Shown in pieces: positions 1 to 12,062 of a stretch of 64,000 bases of DNA. The stretch lies in assembly GCF_000003195.3 (NCBI RefSeq), contig NC_012871.2, positions 59,883,802 through 59,947,801 on the forward strand, written 5' to 3'. This DNA is from Sorghum bicolor. Its lineage: Eukaryota > Streptophyta > Magnoliopsida > Poales > Poaceae. Below the pieces are notes generated by a model, which did no database searches, was not told where the DNA came from, and saw only the letters and a program-made list of their open reading frames with translations. The position numbers were made by a program, and so were the translations under genes. Positions within the stretch are counted from its first letter, which is position 1; the number at the start of each line of letters is the position of its first letter.

Positions 1-3000
1 CGATATCCATCTATCTATACTTGTCGATCCATGAATTATCTATATCCATGCCTGTGCCGTGCCTTCGTGCCGGTCTATTTGTCTACTCTATTTATCTCTT
101 GTGCTATGGAAATGTGCTACTCCGTATAGTCTTTGCGTCGATTGTGTTGCCAGTCATTGTGTTGTGGTTCTTCATGCGTTGTTCTGGTGGTCATGTGTTG
201 TTTGCCATTGTTGTGGACCGAGCCTTCGAGCCGGTCGGGGATCGTAGTATGTTCGACCATTTCGGTCGTGGGATCGTTCCACGGTGGCCGTAATGACGAA
301 CCTAGCACGTTTCCCTTGTTTTGGTTGGCTCTCTAGTGCTATGAATATTAGCGACCCTATTCTACCCACAGGCGTGGTCCCCATGGACTCGTTGTCGGTG
401 CGCCTCCTACCCGCACTTGGCGAGCCACCTTTGACCTAGTTTAGTGGGGGGATTAGCGGACGATGATCATGGGACTTACGAAAGCCAACTCGTTAGGTGG
501 AGCTCATGGCCGCGAGTCGCCTCGCCATGGTCATCGGGCTTTACCTTGTCTCTCGCATGTTTATCTTATCCATCTCATATGCTTAAGCCGCCCAGACCCG
601 GACATTTCCCTTAGTTTCTGCGGTGACAACCGCATCGCCTGAAACTATAGGAATGACCCTATGCCGATTCAGAAGCACCTAGGTCGAGAAGTGTTATGAG
701 TTGGTGTAGTTCGTGGGGTCGCGTTTATTTCTCCAACTGTCGTTGTCCCATGGCGAGTTGGTTGAAAGAGTGTGGTTTTGTTCTTCTTCTCTCTTGGTCT
801 CAATCCCCATCGATCCAGTAAGATGCGGATTGAGCCCTTTTGCTTGTTTAATGTTTTGTTTCCAATTCCGCGATTCCCGCCGTCGCTATGGCAAGTGGAT
901 CAATGGGAAGTGAAACCCGTGTCTTTTCCCGCCTTTTTGGTTCTTTGTGTTTAAACTCTTGTATGCTTGTACCTATTCGACCGTAGCATTTCCTTGGTTC
1001 TTGCGGTGACAACCGCACTGCTAAGAACCCTAGGGATGTCTTAGTGCATTCAGTGTACCTAGGTCGTGGTACCCTACAAGTAGTTTAAGCACTCATGTTC
1101 TTGTGTGTCACTCTTTCTGATACCCCGTCTCTTACCATGGCAAGTGGATTGGAAGGAGTAGACCACTCCCCTTTTCTTCTCTCTTTGTTCCACCCTCTCT
1201 TGGCTCTCGCCAACTGCAATGGCGTATGGGTTGAGAGAGACCGGAACTTCTCGTGCTTGTAGTCTTTTCGATTCCCGTCGATCTCTATGACACTTGGATC
1301 GGAAGACCGTAAGCCGTGGTGTTTACTTAGAATAAGTTAGGGTCTACGCCTTTGTTATTAAAGCCGTACAGGTCGACACGATCGACCCGGGAAGTAACGG
1401 CTAGGCGAAGACTCCAGCTTGTACTTAGTAAACAACCATTCTCATTTCTTTTAGCCCAGGGATCGGACATCCACCGAGAGGGCTAAGTCATTATCCTTTC
1501 GGTGCTCTTTTAGTGTAGTTGTTCTTCAGTGTTCTTCGTCTCTTTTCGCTGTCTTTCGAGGTCTAGTAGTTTGATTGTTTCGCCTTGATTGTCGTTTACG
1601 AGGTAGTTGCTTCGGTTAGCGATGATCGAATCAGAACCAGTCGAAGGAAGGGCATGCAGATAGGAGAAAGACCTTGGATGAGTACAACTACAAGTGAACT
1701 GAGGATCTTGGAAATGTCACTCAACAGGTGCCACGTCCCACCCAACCTCGTAGAATCCTATTAGACATGCAATATTGTAGATGCCAGTGCTTTACTTTTA
1801 TGCAAATGAATTGAGATAGGTTGCATGGTAGAAATGCTTGTGAGCCATTGCCTTGTTGCAACCTATAACCCTCGCACACCCGCTGTTAGGTTAGACGCTT
1901 GCATACTACTTGCTACTGCTTCTACTACGCATTATATCTGTGATGTGATGCATTGTGGAGGATTGGATGTGAGTGGATAAGGCACGTGGTGCCGATAACT
2001 GGTTAAGAAATGGATAATGGATTTGGGGAGATCTTGGCGTGTGTCTTGGGTGTGTGGTGAGGGTCGAGTCGACCGAGCAGGATTTACGACGAGTCTTGGG
2101 ACAAGTCTTGCCGGGGAATGCTACCTGGGCGTTCTCCACGAGAGGTACCTATGGCGGGTACATGTGACAGGGAGAGGTCCCGGAGTGGAGTGTCTTCATG
2201 GGACGAAGCACCGGGATAGGAGGTGCTGTTTAGCATGGGGTAGCCGGGTGTCCCGTCGAGAGGGGCATCGGCTGGCCCCTCGTGAAGATGTCCTGTTCGG
2301 TTACCCTAAGGACTGAGATGTTTTGAGAACCGGTTCGTAGGAAGCCTTACACGCCACTCGCCTTAGCCATGGAACGGGACGGATGTATGACCAGCTAGTG
2401 CGGTGCCACTACTACTAGGTTGATAGCGGATAGTGTAGGGAGGTACGGGCATGAGGACCCACACCATCCTAAGACAGCGTAGTGATCTTTGGGGGCCCGG
2501 TACTACGCCTCACAGTCTCAGCATGCCGGTGGTACTCCGGTGTGGCCCCAGTCCTGAGTGGTAGGGTGGCATCGTGATTAGTTGGAAGGCAGCCCGGTAT
2601 CAGCCTAGACGAGCCGGTTCGTCGATGATGGTGATCTTGTGGTTAGTGTAAACCTCTGCAGAGTTTGGTTGATCGATCGATACATATGCCGTCTTCTCGG
2701 CTATGGACCTTTCCTATGTTCCACTTCACTTGACTAGTGAGAGGAGTCCCTTCCATCTTCCCCTGGGTTTGTGTTGGATCCGGCGTTGGCCGTTGAGGCA
2801 AGGCACGAGCGGGAGTCGTACTTGCCGCCTAGAGAGTGAGAGTGTGGTGAGATGTGTGTGATGGGATGGATGGATGGATGGACGTGTGGTTGAGATGGAT
2901 TAAAACTTGATGAATTATTATTATTAAATATTGATGAACTTGCATAGGAAAAACTACAGCCATATATAGGCCTCTTGATCTACCCTTTTGCATTCCACCT

Positions 3001-3447
3001 ACCACAAAGCTACGCAAAAGCATAGGGTGGGAGCCAGTGGCCAGTACAAATCGTACTGAAAATTGTTTAGCAGGTTTTGAACGTGGTCCATGGCGATGAC
3101 TATGGAGAATAGAAGGATTAGGTGGTCTCGTTCCTGCGCTCAAGTTTGGTTCGGAGATGAAGGCTACGCCCGCTGATAAACTACGCCGACTCTGATGATT
3201 GCCCGTGAAGGAGGAGCCTTCACCGCTGACGCGTTACATCAACTCTGATATAGACCCGTGTGTGTTTCCGCTAGAAAAACGATGTAATAGACTTGTTGAC
3301 CAAGAGTTGTAAAGTAATTGTGTTGTAATCTTGTTTTTCACGATGTATGACTATGATAACAGCTGATATATGATAATGTGATGGCTCAATTTTTGAATTA
3401 TCACATTATAATTCGAATCTGTGGTGGAAAAATCTAGGTCGTTTCAC
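1..3447 (+). mobile_element. Decayed LTR-retrotransposon sequence (probable Ty3/gypsy LTR)
   Basis: No long reading frame is present. The last part ends in a typical LTR terminus (GGTCGTTTCACA, ending about 3447). The segment near 2640-2670 contains ACCTCTGCAGAGT, which also occurs in the LTRs of the chromovirus further right (about 48655), together with a similar run of short GC-rich blocks and a TAAGGACT motif. Two diverged copies of a block containing GGTGACAACCGCA occur near 622-690 and 1003-1075. The left end is outside the window and I found no matching second LTR or target duplication, so the exact family and boundaries are inferred. Confidence 0.45.
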
Positions 3448-4104
3448 ATTACCCATACAATAATTTTTTTACAGTGTGTATATTAGATATTTTAGCGCTA
3501 TATTTTAGGAGATACTAACAACTGGCTATTTTTCTTAGTTGTGTTTAATCACTTTCTATAAGCAATTAGGCTTCGGTATGTGAGCAAGGAGTTCTTACTA
3601 AATCTGAAGGAAAAAGATACACAAACCAGTGATAAGTCGATTGGAAAACGCTGAGACAAACAATGAGACAACTTAGAATTAGATTAAAATAACTTGCCGG
3701 CTGCTAGAAATACTATACCTCATCTAAACAAGATAGCATATTGTCTATTTTTAAACTATTCTACATCTAACTTATAAAAAGCTAATTAACTAACTCTCTC
3801 TAACTATTATAGCTTATAAAAAGTTTGATAATCCAAATGGCATTCTCCTATTCTCTCTTCTCGAATTGATTCTGAAGCCTAGTTACAACACTATCTCTCT
3901 TATCCCAATTGGCAAGCACGGCGCTACTGTTTACTAATTTATTTAAAAAACACTGTTAAAATGGTTGACAGATTCAGTAGATAAGCTCAAATGAACAAGG
4001 CGTTAAATGGCCAACACAGAGTTTTTGATGGCCCATGAAAGAAAAGCCCCACTTGACATGCCTCAGCTTATGTTAGAGTACTTTTGGTCGTATTTCCAAT
4101 TCTT
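3448..4104. other. AT-rich intergenic sequence, nothing recognised
   Basis: AT-rich DNA with no supported gene, RNA or complete transposon between the LTR-like terminus and the microsatellite. Confidence 0.4.
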
Positions 4105-4357
<253 letters not shown>

Positions 4358-5262
4358 CAAAACCATACTACTGTCGTCAACTGAAATGGAGGGAAACTGA
4401 TAGAATATTTGTTGTAAAATTTGTGAGATTTCTTTTTCTACATCTCACCTTAAAGAATCATAACTTTTTTATATGAACCTGATAGAGATAAAAATTTGTA
4501 CAGAAGTTGTAGACAAAAATGAGATCTACAATTGTTTTTAACTCATTTAGTTTGAGGTCGTTAAGACACCAGAAGAATTAATATAATGTTCAAATATATA
4601 TTTGTATATGTAAACATTATATTTATTATTTTGGTGCCAAGATGGCTTCAAAATAAAATGTTGTGAACTACAAAATTGTACTTCTCTTGGGTAACTACAA
4701 ATATTATATAAATTTTATCCCTATACGAGGTTATATGATGAAGTTATGATTTCTGTGAAATATGGTGCACTAGCTACTTGATAAATCGAGGCAACTTATT
4801 CACACCCTTACATAGGACGTCTTCAAAAAATTATAACTTGTTTTACATAGTCACATGTGAAGATAAAATTTATCTGAGAATTGTATTTAATGATGAAATT
4901 TACCACCTTTTGGTTCACAATATATTTCTAAAAAAGAAGTCACCTTAGATGTCACGACCAAATCCAAAATAATGGTAATCTAATTATGTCATATCTAAAG
5001 TTACAAAATAAAAAGATTTACTGTATCTAATAGATCACGCATGCATCAGTTAGATCTAGAAAAAAAGATTTTATATCTAAAACTTTTCTTATTTATCCTA
5101 TTTTACAAAATTAATAATTAAATAATACATATTTCACCAATTACCTCCTGCTAGGAATTAATAGATGAGACCAACCTCTGATCTAATTGAATGAACGACT
5201 CATAGTTATTTAGAAGTGTCACAACAAGGCCCATCAATATAATGGTTACATCTACAAATATA
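4358..5262. other. AT-rich flank of the Tat element
   Basis: No gene. Sequence of the same AT-rich character resumes at 19552 after the Tat element, so 4358-5267 and 19552-19758 were one continuous stretch before insertion. Confidence 0.5.
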
Positions 5263-5267
5263 GATTT

Positions 5268-6310
5268 TGTCGGTGTTTTCCCCCCGGGGGGTCACACCAA
5301 CGAGTAAATTTGTATGCGTGCTCCCTTTCCCGGATGGTGATGCAAGAAGACACAGAGATTTATCCTGGTTCGGGCAAGAGAAGGCCCTACGTCCAGCGGG
5401 GGGAGAGAGTTTGTATTATCTTGCACCTAAGTGCTTGTACAGGGGCGAATACAAGCGTGGTATGAAGTGTGGAGCTCTACTACGTATGAGTGTGGCCTTG
5501 TGTTCTCGTGTCCCTCTTCTATTCCCGAGTCTCTCCTTTTATAGCTCCAAGGGGAGACACAGGGTACATACGTAGATGTTAGAGTAGGGGTCGATAGCCG
5601 CATGGAGCGCCGACCTACTCGAGGCTTCCGTACGGCATGGCCTCGAGCCGTCCCATCTTGATAGCCCGGTGATGATTACGCGTGCTCCTGCGTTTTGCCC
5701 TGCCCGCTGCCTTGCGCTGGTTCTGAGGTCGCACGCTTGTACGGTATGGCGGCGGATCCGGCGGGGTAGCTGTGGTGTTGTCAGTCGACGCCCAACTTGT
5801 CCCTAGGGAGGGACCCTGTTCGGTCGAGGGTCGGACGCCGTGTAGTATGCTGATATCTGGAGCGCTGACCTTGGATGTCTCGAGGGGGTCCCGATTAGAC
5901 GTTCCATCCTTGTTTCCTGCGTCCCGACACGCCCTGGGTCGTTCGGCGGGAAGGCTGCAAAAAGGACGATGGGACAGAAGCTTGTTCCCTATCACGCCTT
6001 CCGTGATCCGTGTGTTAGGTGGGGAAGCGTCAGGTGCGTTTAATGCTCCGGCCCGCGTGCGCGCGTCAGGCGGCGGACAGTGTCCTTGCGCTCGACGCCT
6101 CTCGGTTCGCTCGAGCCCGCTTCCGTTTTCGACGGCAGTTGTCGCTCGAGCCCTGACCGATTCGCTCGACGCTATTTCCGTCTTCGAGGCTGCGACCGTC
6201 GATGGCGGCGCATACGTAAGATTAGAGCGTCGAATTGAGGGTCTCGACCTGCGTACGGGCAATCTTATAATGCGCATCGCTGAGGGTACCCCTTACCGAT
6301 ACCCTCGACA
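5268..6310 (-). repeat. 3' LTR (in element sense) of the Tat element
   Basis: 1043 bp, from TGTCGGTG to the terminal CTCGACA. It matches 18504-19546 without any indel. The sense-strand TATA box (complement of CCTTTTATA) lies at 5535-5543. The extra PPT-like motif and the antisense gene promoter lie just inside it. Confidence 0.97.
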
Positions 6311-6324
6311 GTAGCCCCCGAGCC
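6311..6324 (-). other. Polypurine tract of the Tat element, with a second copy at 6406
   Basis: Immediately inside the 3' LTR. In the sense direction it reads GGCTCGGGGGCTAC directly before the LTR. The same 14-mer (as GTAGCCCCCGAGCC on the plus strand) recurs at 6406-6419, and a 12-base version at 11882-11893. Confidence 0.8.
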
Positions 6325-7096
6325 TCCATTTGAGCGCTAGCGCTCGAGTGGAGGCTTTGTTTTGCGGTCGAATCTCCGTGGGGGCGCGCGAGCGACCCCG
6401 CGGGGGTAGCCCCCGAGCCCTCGGAGGAGTTTTTGACTCTTTCGAGGGTTATGCTGTCTAATTCGCAGAAACGCTTTCGACACCAGTGGTGGAAGGTTCT
6501 GACTGGCTCGTTTTTGCCCGGGGGTTTCGACGTACTCTCGATAGAGCGAGCGTATTCCACCCCAAATTGAGTTCCTAGCGGGTAGTCCAAGTGAGAACCT
6601 GTGCCCCTTTCGAGGGGGTCAGCTGTAGCCCGGAGGCGTCCTCATAAAGCAGGGTCGACGTGGTCGGGGATACCGGTCTCATTCGATAGAGCCCAGCGGC
6701 TCGATGCCTCCCTTCGGGGGGATTCCTCTCGACTGTCTCGACCCTGCCTTAGACATCACCAGCGAGCCCTCGAGGCGGGCCTCGATTTTCGACCACTCGC
6801 TGGGGATCCCTAACTCTTGGTGCTCGAGATCGGCTGTCGAACCCTTTCGACGGGCCAGCCATCGACCTCTCGAGACTATTGCGGACGTATACCTTGGCTT
6901 ACGAAGTAAGGAAGTGGCCGTGGCGGTTCGCCTTTCTGCCCGTTGGGCGCGCCTTTTTAGGCGGGTGACGTTGCGACACTGTATCGGCGGGGAATTCGGA
7001 GAGTCCGGCCTGTGAGGAGAGAAAGGACTGTCAGACGGCGCATTTATGGGGGGAGTTACCTTATTTCTCGGATCTGTCCGTTGGCGGACTGCTGCC

Positions 7097-7104
7097 TATA
7101 AATA
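7097..7104 (+). promoter_or_regulatory. TATA box of the antisense gene
   Basis: TATAAATA, 133 bp upstream of the antisense gene ATG at 7237, followed by a pyrimidine-rich leader. No equivalent exists in the sense orientation here, so the antisense gene appears to have its own promoter inside the element. Confidence 0.75.
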
Positions 7105-7236
7105 CATCGTCGCGTCGCCGCCGTTCCTCTCCCTTCCGCCTTCTCGCTCTTATTCTCTTGTTGCCTTTGCTCTCTCGCCGTCTCGCGCGCACACGCCTCC
7201 TCGAGCTGTAGTGAATCCACCGCCCCTCCAGCCGAG

Positions 7237-10200
7237 ATGCCTGTAAGACTCGTCGCCGCCGACGACTGGCGCCCGTCGTCGATGACGGAGCGCCGGCTGT
7301 TAGAGCTTGAGAAAGAGGGACTGCTGCGCCGCCGCACCTCGCTATCGTCGCCGGAGTGGATCGCGCCGCCGGCGAGTCACAGGGGGCCTCAGCCTCCTGA
7401 GGGCTACGTGGTGTCGTTCGCCAAGTTCCACCGCCACGGTCTGGGCGCGCCCCCGAGCCGCTTCATGCGGGCCCTCTGCTTCCATTATGGGGTCGAGCTC
7501 CAGCACTTCTCTCCGAACGCCATCACCGTAGCGGCGGTTTTCGCCGCCGTGTGTGAGGGCTTCCTGGGGATGATGCCGCACTGGGATCTGTGGCTCCACC
7601 TCTACAGGGGCGAGCTTTTCCACGCCCCCACCGGAAGCACGGGCGTAAGGAAGCCCGTGCGGGCGGGATGCCTCAATTTGGTGCAGAAGACGGGGAAGAC
7701 GGACAGGCCGCGGGAGTACATCCCGGTAGGGTTGTCGACCAACCACGCCGGCTGGGACTCCCAGTGGTTTTACCTGCGGAACGACGACAACCTCCTGCCT
7801 TCCTACTCGGGCCGTCTGATCTTGGAGCGTCCAGCGGACTGGACATACGGCGTCGTCCAAGCTCATCAATCTCGGCTCGACCCCCTCCTCGACGCCCTGA
7901 AGAAGCTTCGCCAGGAGGGTTTGACCGCCGCTCTCGTCCTCTCGGCCGTCCATCACCGGAGAGTTCTCCCTTTGATGTCACGACCGTTGAGGATGGACGA
8001 GATGGGCCCTGGCGTCTCCTCTCGGGACCTCGAGGCGTGTCGGATGTCCAACGAGGCTCCGGCGGACGACGAAGTCGCGGCCTGAGTCAGGGCTGCAATC
8101 GCCGGTGATTTTCAGCCGGAGCATGTTAACGGCTTCCCCATGAGACCTGACGCAGGCTCGATCGATCTGGTACGCTTTCTTCTTGCGCGCAGCCTCGACT
8201 CTGGGTTTCCTTTCTCCCCTCTCTTTTTTCTAAGTCCACCTTAGTTTTGGCAGGGTCGGGTTGATGTCCGGTCCTCGAGGCCTCCGGTAAAGGAGGACGA
8301 GGTCGATCGTGACAAACGGCGCCAATCTGCCGAAAAGCTAAAGTCTGCGAAGGACTCTGCAAAGAAGGGGGAGAAGAAGAAGAACCTCGACCGCCAAGCA
8401 TTAGAGGCGCGTCGAGCCAAATCCAGGCAGAGGCGGGAGCCTGAGGAAGAATCCCCTGATGATGATGACGATGATGACGAGGACAGCGACGACTCCGAGG
8501 GGATGGCGTCGCGCCTCGATCGGATTCTCGAGGGCCCACCTCGAGGGGACGTCGACGCCCGCCGGACGGAGGCGCCAGAGGAGGGTCCGAGCGGATCTCG
8601 TCGCCCCCGGGCCAACACCCCTCCCGCGCCCAAGGCGGGCCAAGATGTACCGCGCCCTCCCCCAGTGCCCCGGGAGAGCGGTCTGGCTAGGCCCCAGGCG
8701 TCGGGGCCGCTAACTCGTGGCCGCGCTGCGGCCTCTGAGAAAGGAGATGCCGGCTGTAGGAGCGCCAGTCCCGGCGCCCGCCAGGCGGGGACCGACGCGC
8801 CTAAGCCAGTGCCTGCCCTCGAGGGGCCTGGAGCCCCGACGCGGGGTGGCTCGAGGCCCACTGGTCGGGGTGGCGGAAGGCGAGCCGTTCTCCCTGTGGG
8901 GTAAGCCTTTTTGATGTTGCGGTTTTTTGTCTTCCCATTCTTCCACCTTTCCTCATACGCCAACCTTTTCTCAGGCTGAAGCGGACCCTTGAGCAGGCCC
9001 AACCGTCCATGGCAAAGAGGCTCAGAACGGGTGCCGCCTCCAAGGAACCAGGTTTGTAGTTTATTTCTGGGCGTTGCGATGTTCTAGTGTCGGTTATCAT
9101 AACGTCTGACCCTTACCCTTTGTTTCGTAGGCTCCTCCAGCTCCCAACCTCCAGCCGGCATCGAGAGGGCTCCGTCTCGTCCCGCGGCTACTCCGTCGCC
9201 ACCGACTCGTGATGAGGCGCCCCAGTCGCAAGCGTCAGAGGGAGCCCCCGAGCCCCCTCGATTGGGGGTCGAGGGGGAACCCATCACCATCAGCGATACG
9301 TCTGATGGCATCGAAGCGTCTGGGGGTGCTCGCCCTATGGAGGAGGAAGCGTCGACCCCCAACGTCGCGGGACGGATTCCCTGGCCTGCTGGCCTTCGAG
9401 CTCTCGAGGAGCAAAGGAAGATGGAGGAGGAGGAGGAGCGGGAGCGCGAGGCGACGCGGCCGTCACTGGAGCAGCAGCAGCAGCAGCAACCCCAGCCGGA
9501 GGAGCAGCTGCAACATCAGCGGGAGGAGCAGCAGCAGCAGCAGGGGCAGCAACAGCAGCAGCAGCAGGGGGGCCAAGAGGATGAGCCATTCGAGCCCCCG
9601 CCTCAAGGTTTGGCCGAACCGGCGCCACTGGCGCCGCAAGAGCCCGGCGATCAGGAGGCGGTGTACGGCCCTCCCACCCCAGCGTGGCTCCTCCCGGGGG
9701 CGCCTGCCGCGATCCGGGCAGAGCCGGGGCGAGCGGACGGAGTGGTGGCGCTCGCCTGTATGATGCGCACCCCCACCGACCCCGAGTCCGAGATCAAGAG
9801 GACGATCTACGGCATGGACGGGATCGCCCCAGGGTTCCTCCGGGAGCGTCGAGCATGGGAGGACCGCTTTCCCTCTGAAGAGGATGAGATTGGGTCGTCA
9901 GGGAACAAGGACGGTACCTGGAAGACGGTGGATGACGACGGGCGGTTCCCTTGCCTCGCCGACCTGTTCTTGCGCCACGGGGGTTCCCTCGAGACCGTCG
10001 AGAACTTTATCCGCGGCGTCAAGGCGCGGGCTGATCGGGAGATGGAGAACTGGTGTCCCGATCGGATTCGTATCCGAGCTTCCACCGACCCGTCCGAGCC
10101 CAATATCTTCCTCGACGACAAGAAGGAGGTCGAGAAGTGGGAGCATGTCGAGGAGCTCCGCCTTTGGATGAAGCACGTGGTGGGGCTCCTATCGGACGTC

Positions 10201-11526
10201 ATCAACAACGGGCTCGGGCCTGCTTATTTTGTAAGTGTTTCTTGAACTCCAATCCCCATGGTGCTTTCTGGTTTCTGTATTCTAATCCATCCGACCCTTG
10301 ATTCGCAGGATATGAAAGAGACCTCTCGCATCAAGTCCAGCTTCATACACGCCACGAGGGGCGGTTGGGAGCAGCTCCCCCTCCTCAAGGATCAACTCCT
10401 CGAGTCGCAGGAAAAGCTCCTTAAAGCTTACAAAGATCTCATAGCACTCGAGGAGGAGAAGAAGGCGAGGGAGGCTGCTTTGGCCGAGGCCCGAGAGGCC
10501 TCAAAGAAGACGGAGGAGGAGGCGATGCAGCTACAGGAGCGGGCTCTTACGGTCGAGGAGGCCGCGTCCAGAGCCCGGGAGGAGGCCCTGTCCTACAAGA
10601 GCGTCGTTGCGGACCTGGACAAGGAGAAGGGCCTTCTCAAGACCGACCTGGACTCCCTCCGCGATTCCTTCCAGAAGATGAAAGTGGCGTACGTGGACAG
10701 TGAGGTCGCAAGGGGTGCCGCCGAGGACGTAAAGAAGAAGGCCCTCGAAGACCTCGAGGCGGAGCGGGCTCGATCCCGCAGTCTCTCTGACGACGTCGAG
10801 CGCCTGAAGGGAGACTTGCTGGAGAAGAGTGGAGCCGTTGCTCAGGCTGGCAGGGTGATCGAAGATCTCCGCGTCGCCAATACTGAGCTGGCGCGCTCCA
10901 ACAGAGAGATCGAGCGTGCCAACACCAGATTGGTCGGCGAGAACACGGCCCTAGAGGAGAGCATCAAAGGTATGTTTCTTTTGTCGAATTACTTTTTCGA
11001 GGTGTGCTTGAGTTTTTCCTAAAGCTTCTTTATATTGGCTTTTGCAGGGCTCAAGGACGAACTCCTGGCCGCCCAGGCCGAGGCTCGCAACGCCAAGGCT
11101 CAGCTCGAGGCGGAGGTTGCTTTGAACCGTCGAGTGCGGACGGCGATAAGTGATCTCTCGACCTCTTGGGAGGTCGAGCCTATGGATGAGTCGAGGGAGG
11201 ACGCTCGAGGCGACGCCCTGGTCGACCAGTTGTGCTACATAGGCGCGACGCTGCGAGATCGGGTGCGGGACGCCCTCCACATCAGGGTGAAGCGGGCGAT
11301 GGCGGTTGTCTGCTCGGGCTTCTCCTACGACATGGAGGTGGTGTCCCATGGCTTCGTCACCGACATCTCCAAGACCGACGCGGAGAACGAGGAGAGGGTC
11401 CATGCCTTGATCGACGACGCGGAGGCTCCTGGGGAAAGGTTGGCCAAGCTCTTCGAGCCTGAGGTGCTCCCTCCTGAGGCTAGCTCGGGCGGAGGCGAGG
11501 GCGGTGAGGATCGTGCCGCGGACTGA
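7237..11526 (+). pseudogene. Six-exon antisense gene of the Tat element (Transposase_28-like N-terminus)
   Basis: Exons with GT-AG junctions and continuous phase: 7237-8169, 8254-8900, 8975-9051, 9131-10230, 10309-10969, 11048-11526, about 1298 codons. Exon 1 has the plant-specific 'putative gypsy type transposon' domain (Pfam Transposase_28), recognisable from PSRFMRALCFHYG and AAVCEGFLGMMPHWDLWLH. Exon 2 is Lys/Arg-rich, then acidic (Asp run near 8457-8490). Exon 4 has Gln-rich tracts (about 9470-9570), and exons 5-6 a long charged coiled coil. It is convergent with pol, 0.5 kb apart. An in-frame TGA at 8083-8085, before the exon 1 splice donor, would stop the product after 282 residues. 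The function of this family is not known; structural or regulatory roles have been suggested for such additional ORFs. The exon model is inferred from splice consensus and phase only. Confidence 0.82.
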
Positions 11527-12062
11527 GGCCCCTGGGGCCCCTTGTATGATATTTTGTTGATTTTGTTGCTAAGCGATACGGTGTCTTTTCGTAATTGTTA
11601 AATGCTTATTTGTCTTTCCGCTCGAGGTCCTTTTATTTCTCTTTGTTCCTACGTTTGTATCCCTTGCTAGATCTTTCGTCAAAAAACAACCTCGATTACC
11701 TCAAGGGTAAGGAAGTGAGTAGAGTTTCCGTAGCCCGGGGGCGTGGGAGTTCTCCGGCTCGTTATCCCTCGGCCTTTGGGGGGCTCGAGGCGCCTTAGCT
11801 ACTCGAACCGTGCAAGGTTTACTAAGTAAGAAAAGAAAACTTCTTGGTTTTTTCGACGCTTGGGGGGGGGTCGTCCCCCTGGTAGCCCCCGAGGGGGTGC
11901 TGACTATGATGGGTCATGGTCGGCATCCCCTTTTAACGTCGAGACTATGACTCGTAACTATTTTTGGCACAAAAAGAAATCGCTCGAGAGAAAGACTTTA
12001 TTTATTCACGCGTTCGTTTACAAAGTCTTCGTACAAAATGTAGGAACGTAAGTTTAGGACTT
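11527..12062. other. Convergent spacer between pol and the antisense gene
   Basis: No reading frame of interest. It separates the stop codons of two genes that run toward each other. It contains a third PPT-like motif at 11882-11893. Confidence 0.5.

Noticed and set aside
5615..6277. 220-codon minus-strand frame in the LTR, also at 18851-19513
   Set aside because: It lies in the U3 part upstream of the LTR TATA box, has no recognisable domain, and its openness follows from GC-rich composition; being in both LTRs only reflects LTR identity.
7342..7956. 204-codon frame antisense to exon 1 of the antisense gene
   Set aside because: GC-rich shadow of the Transposase_28-like exon.
8241..9002. 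253-codon minus-strand frame
   Set aside because: Opposite to exons 2-3 of the antisense gene; low-complexity Ser/Arg/Gly content and no motif.
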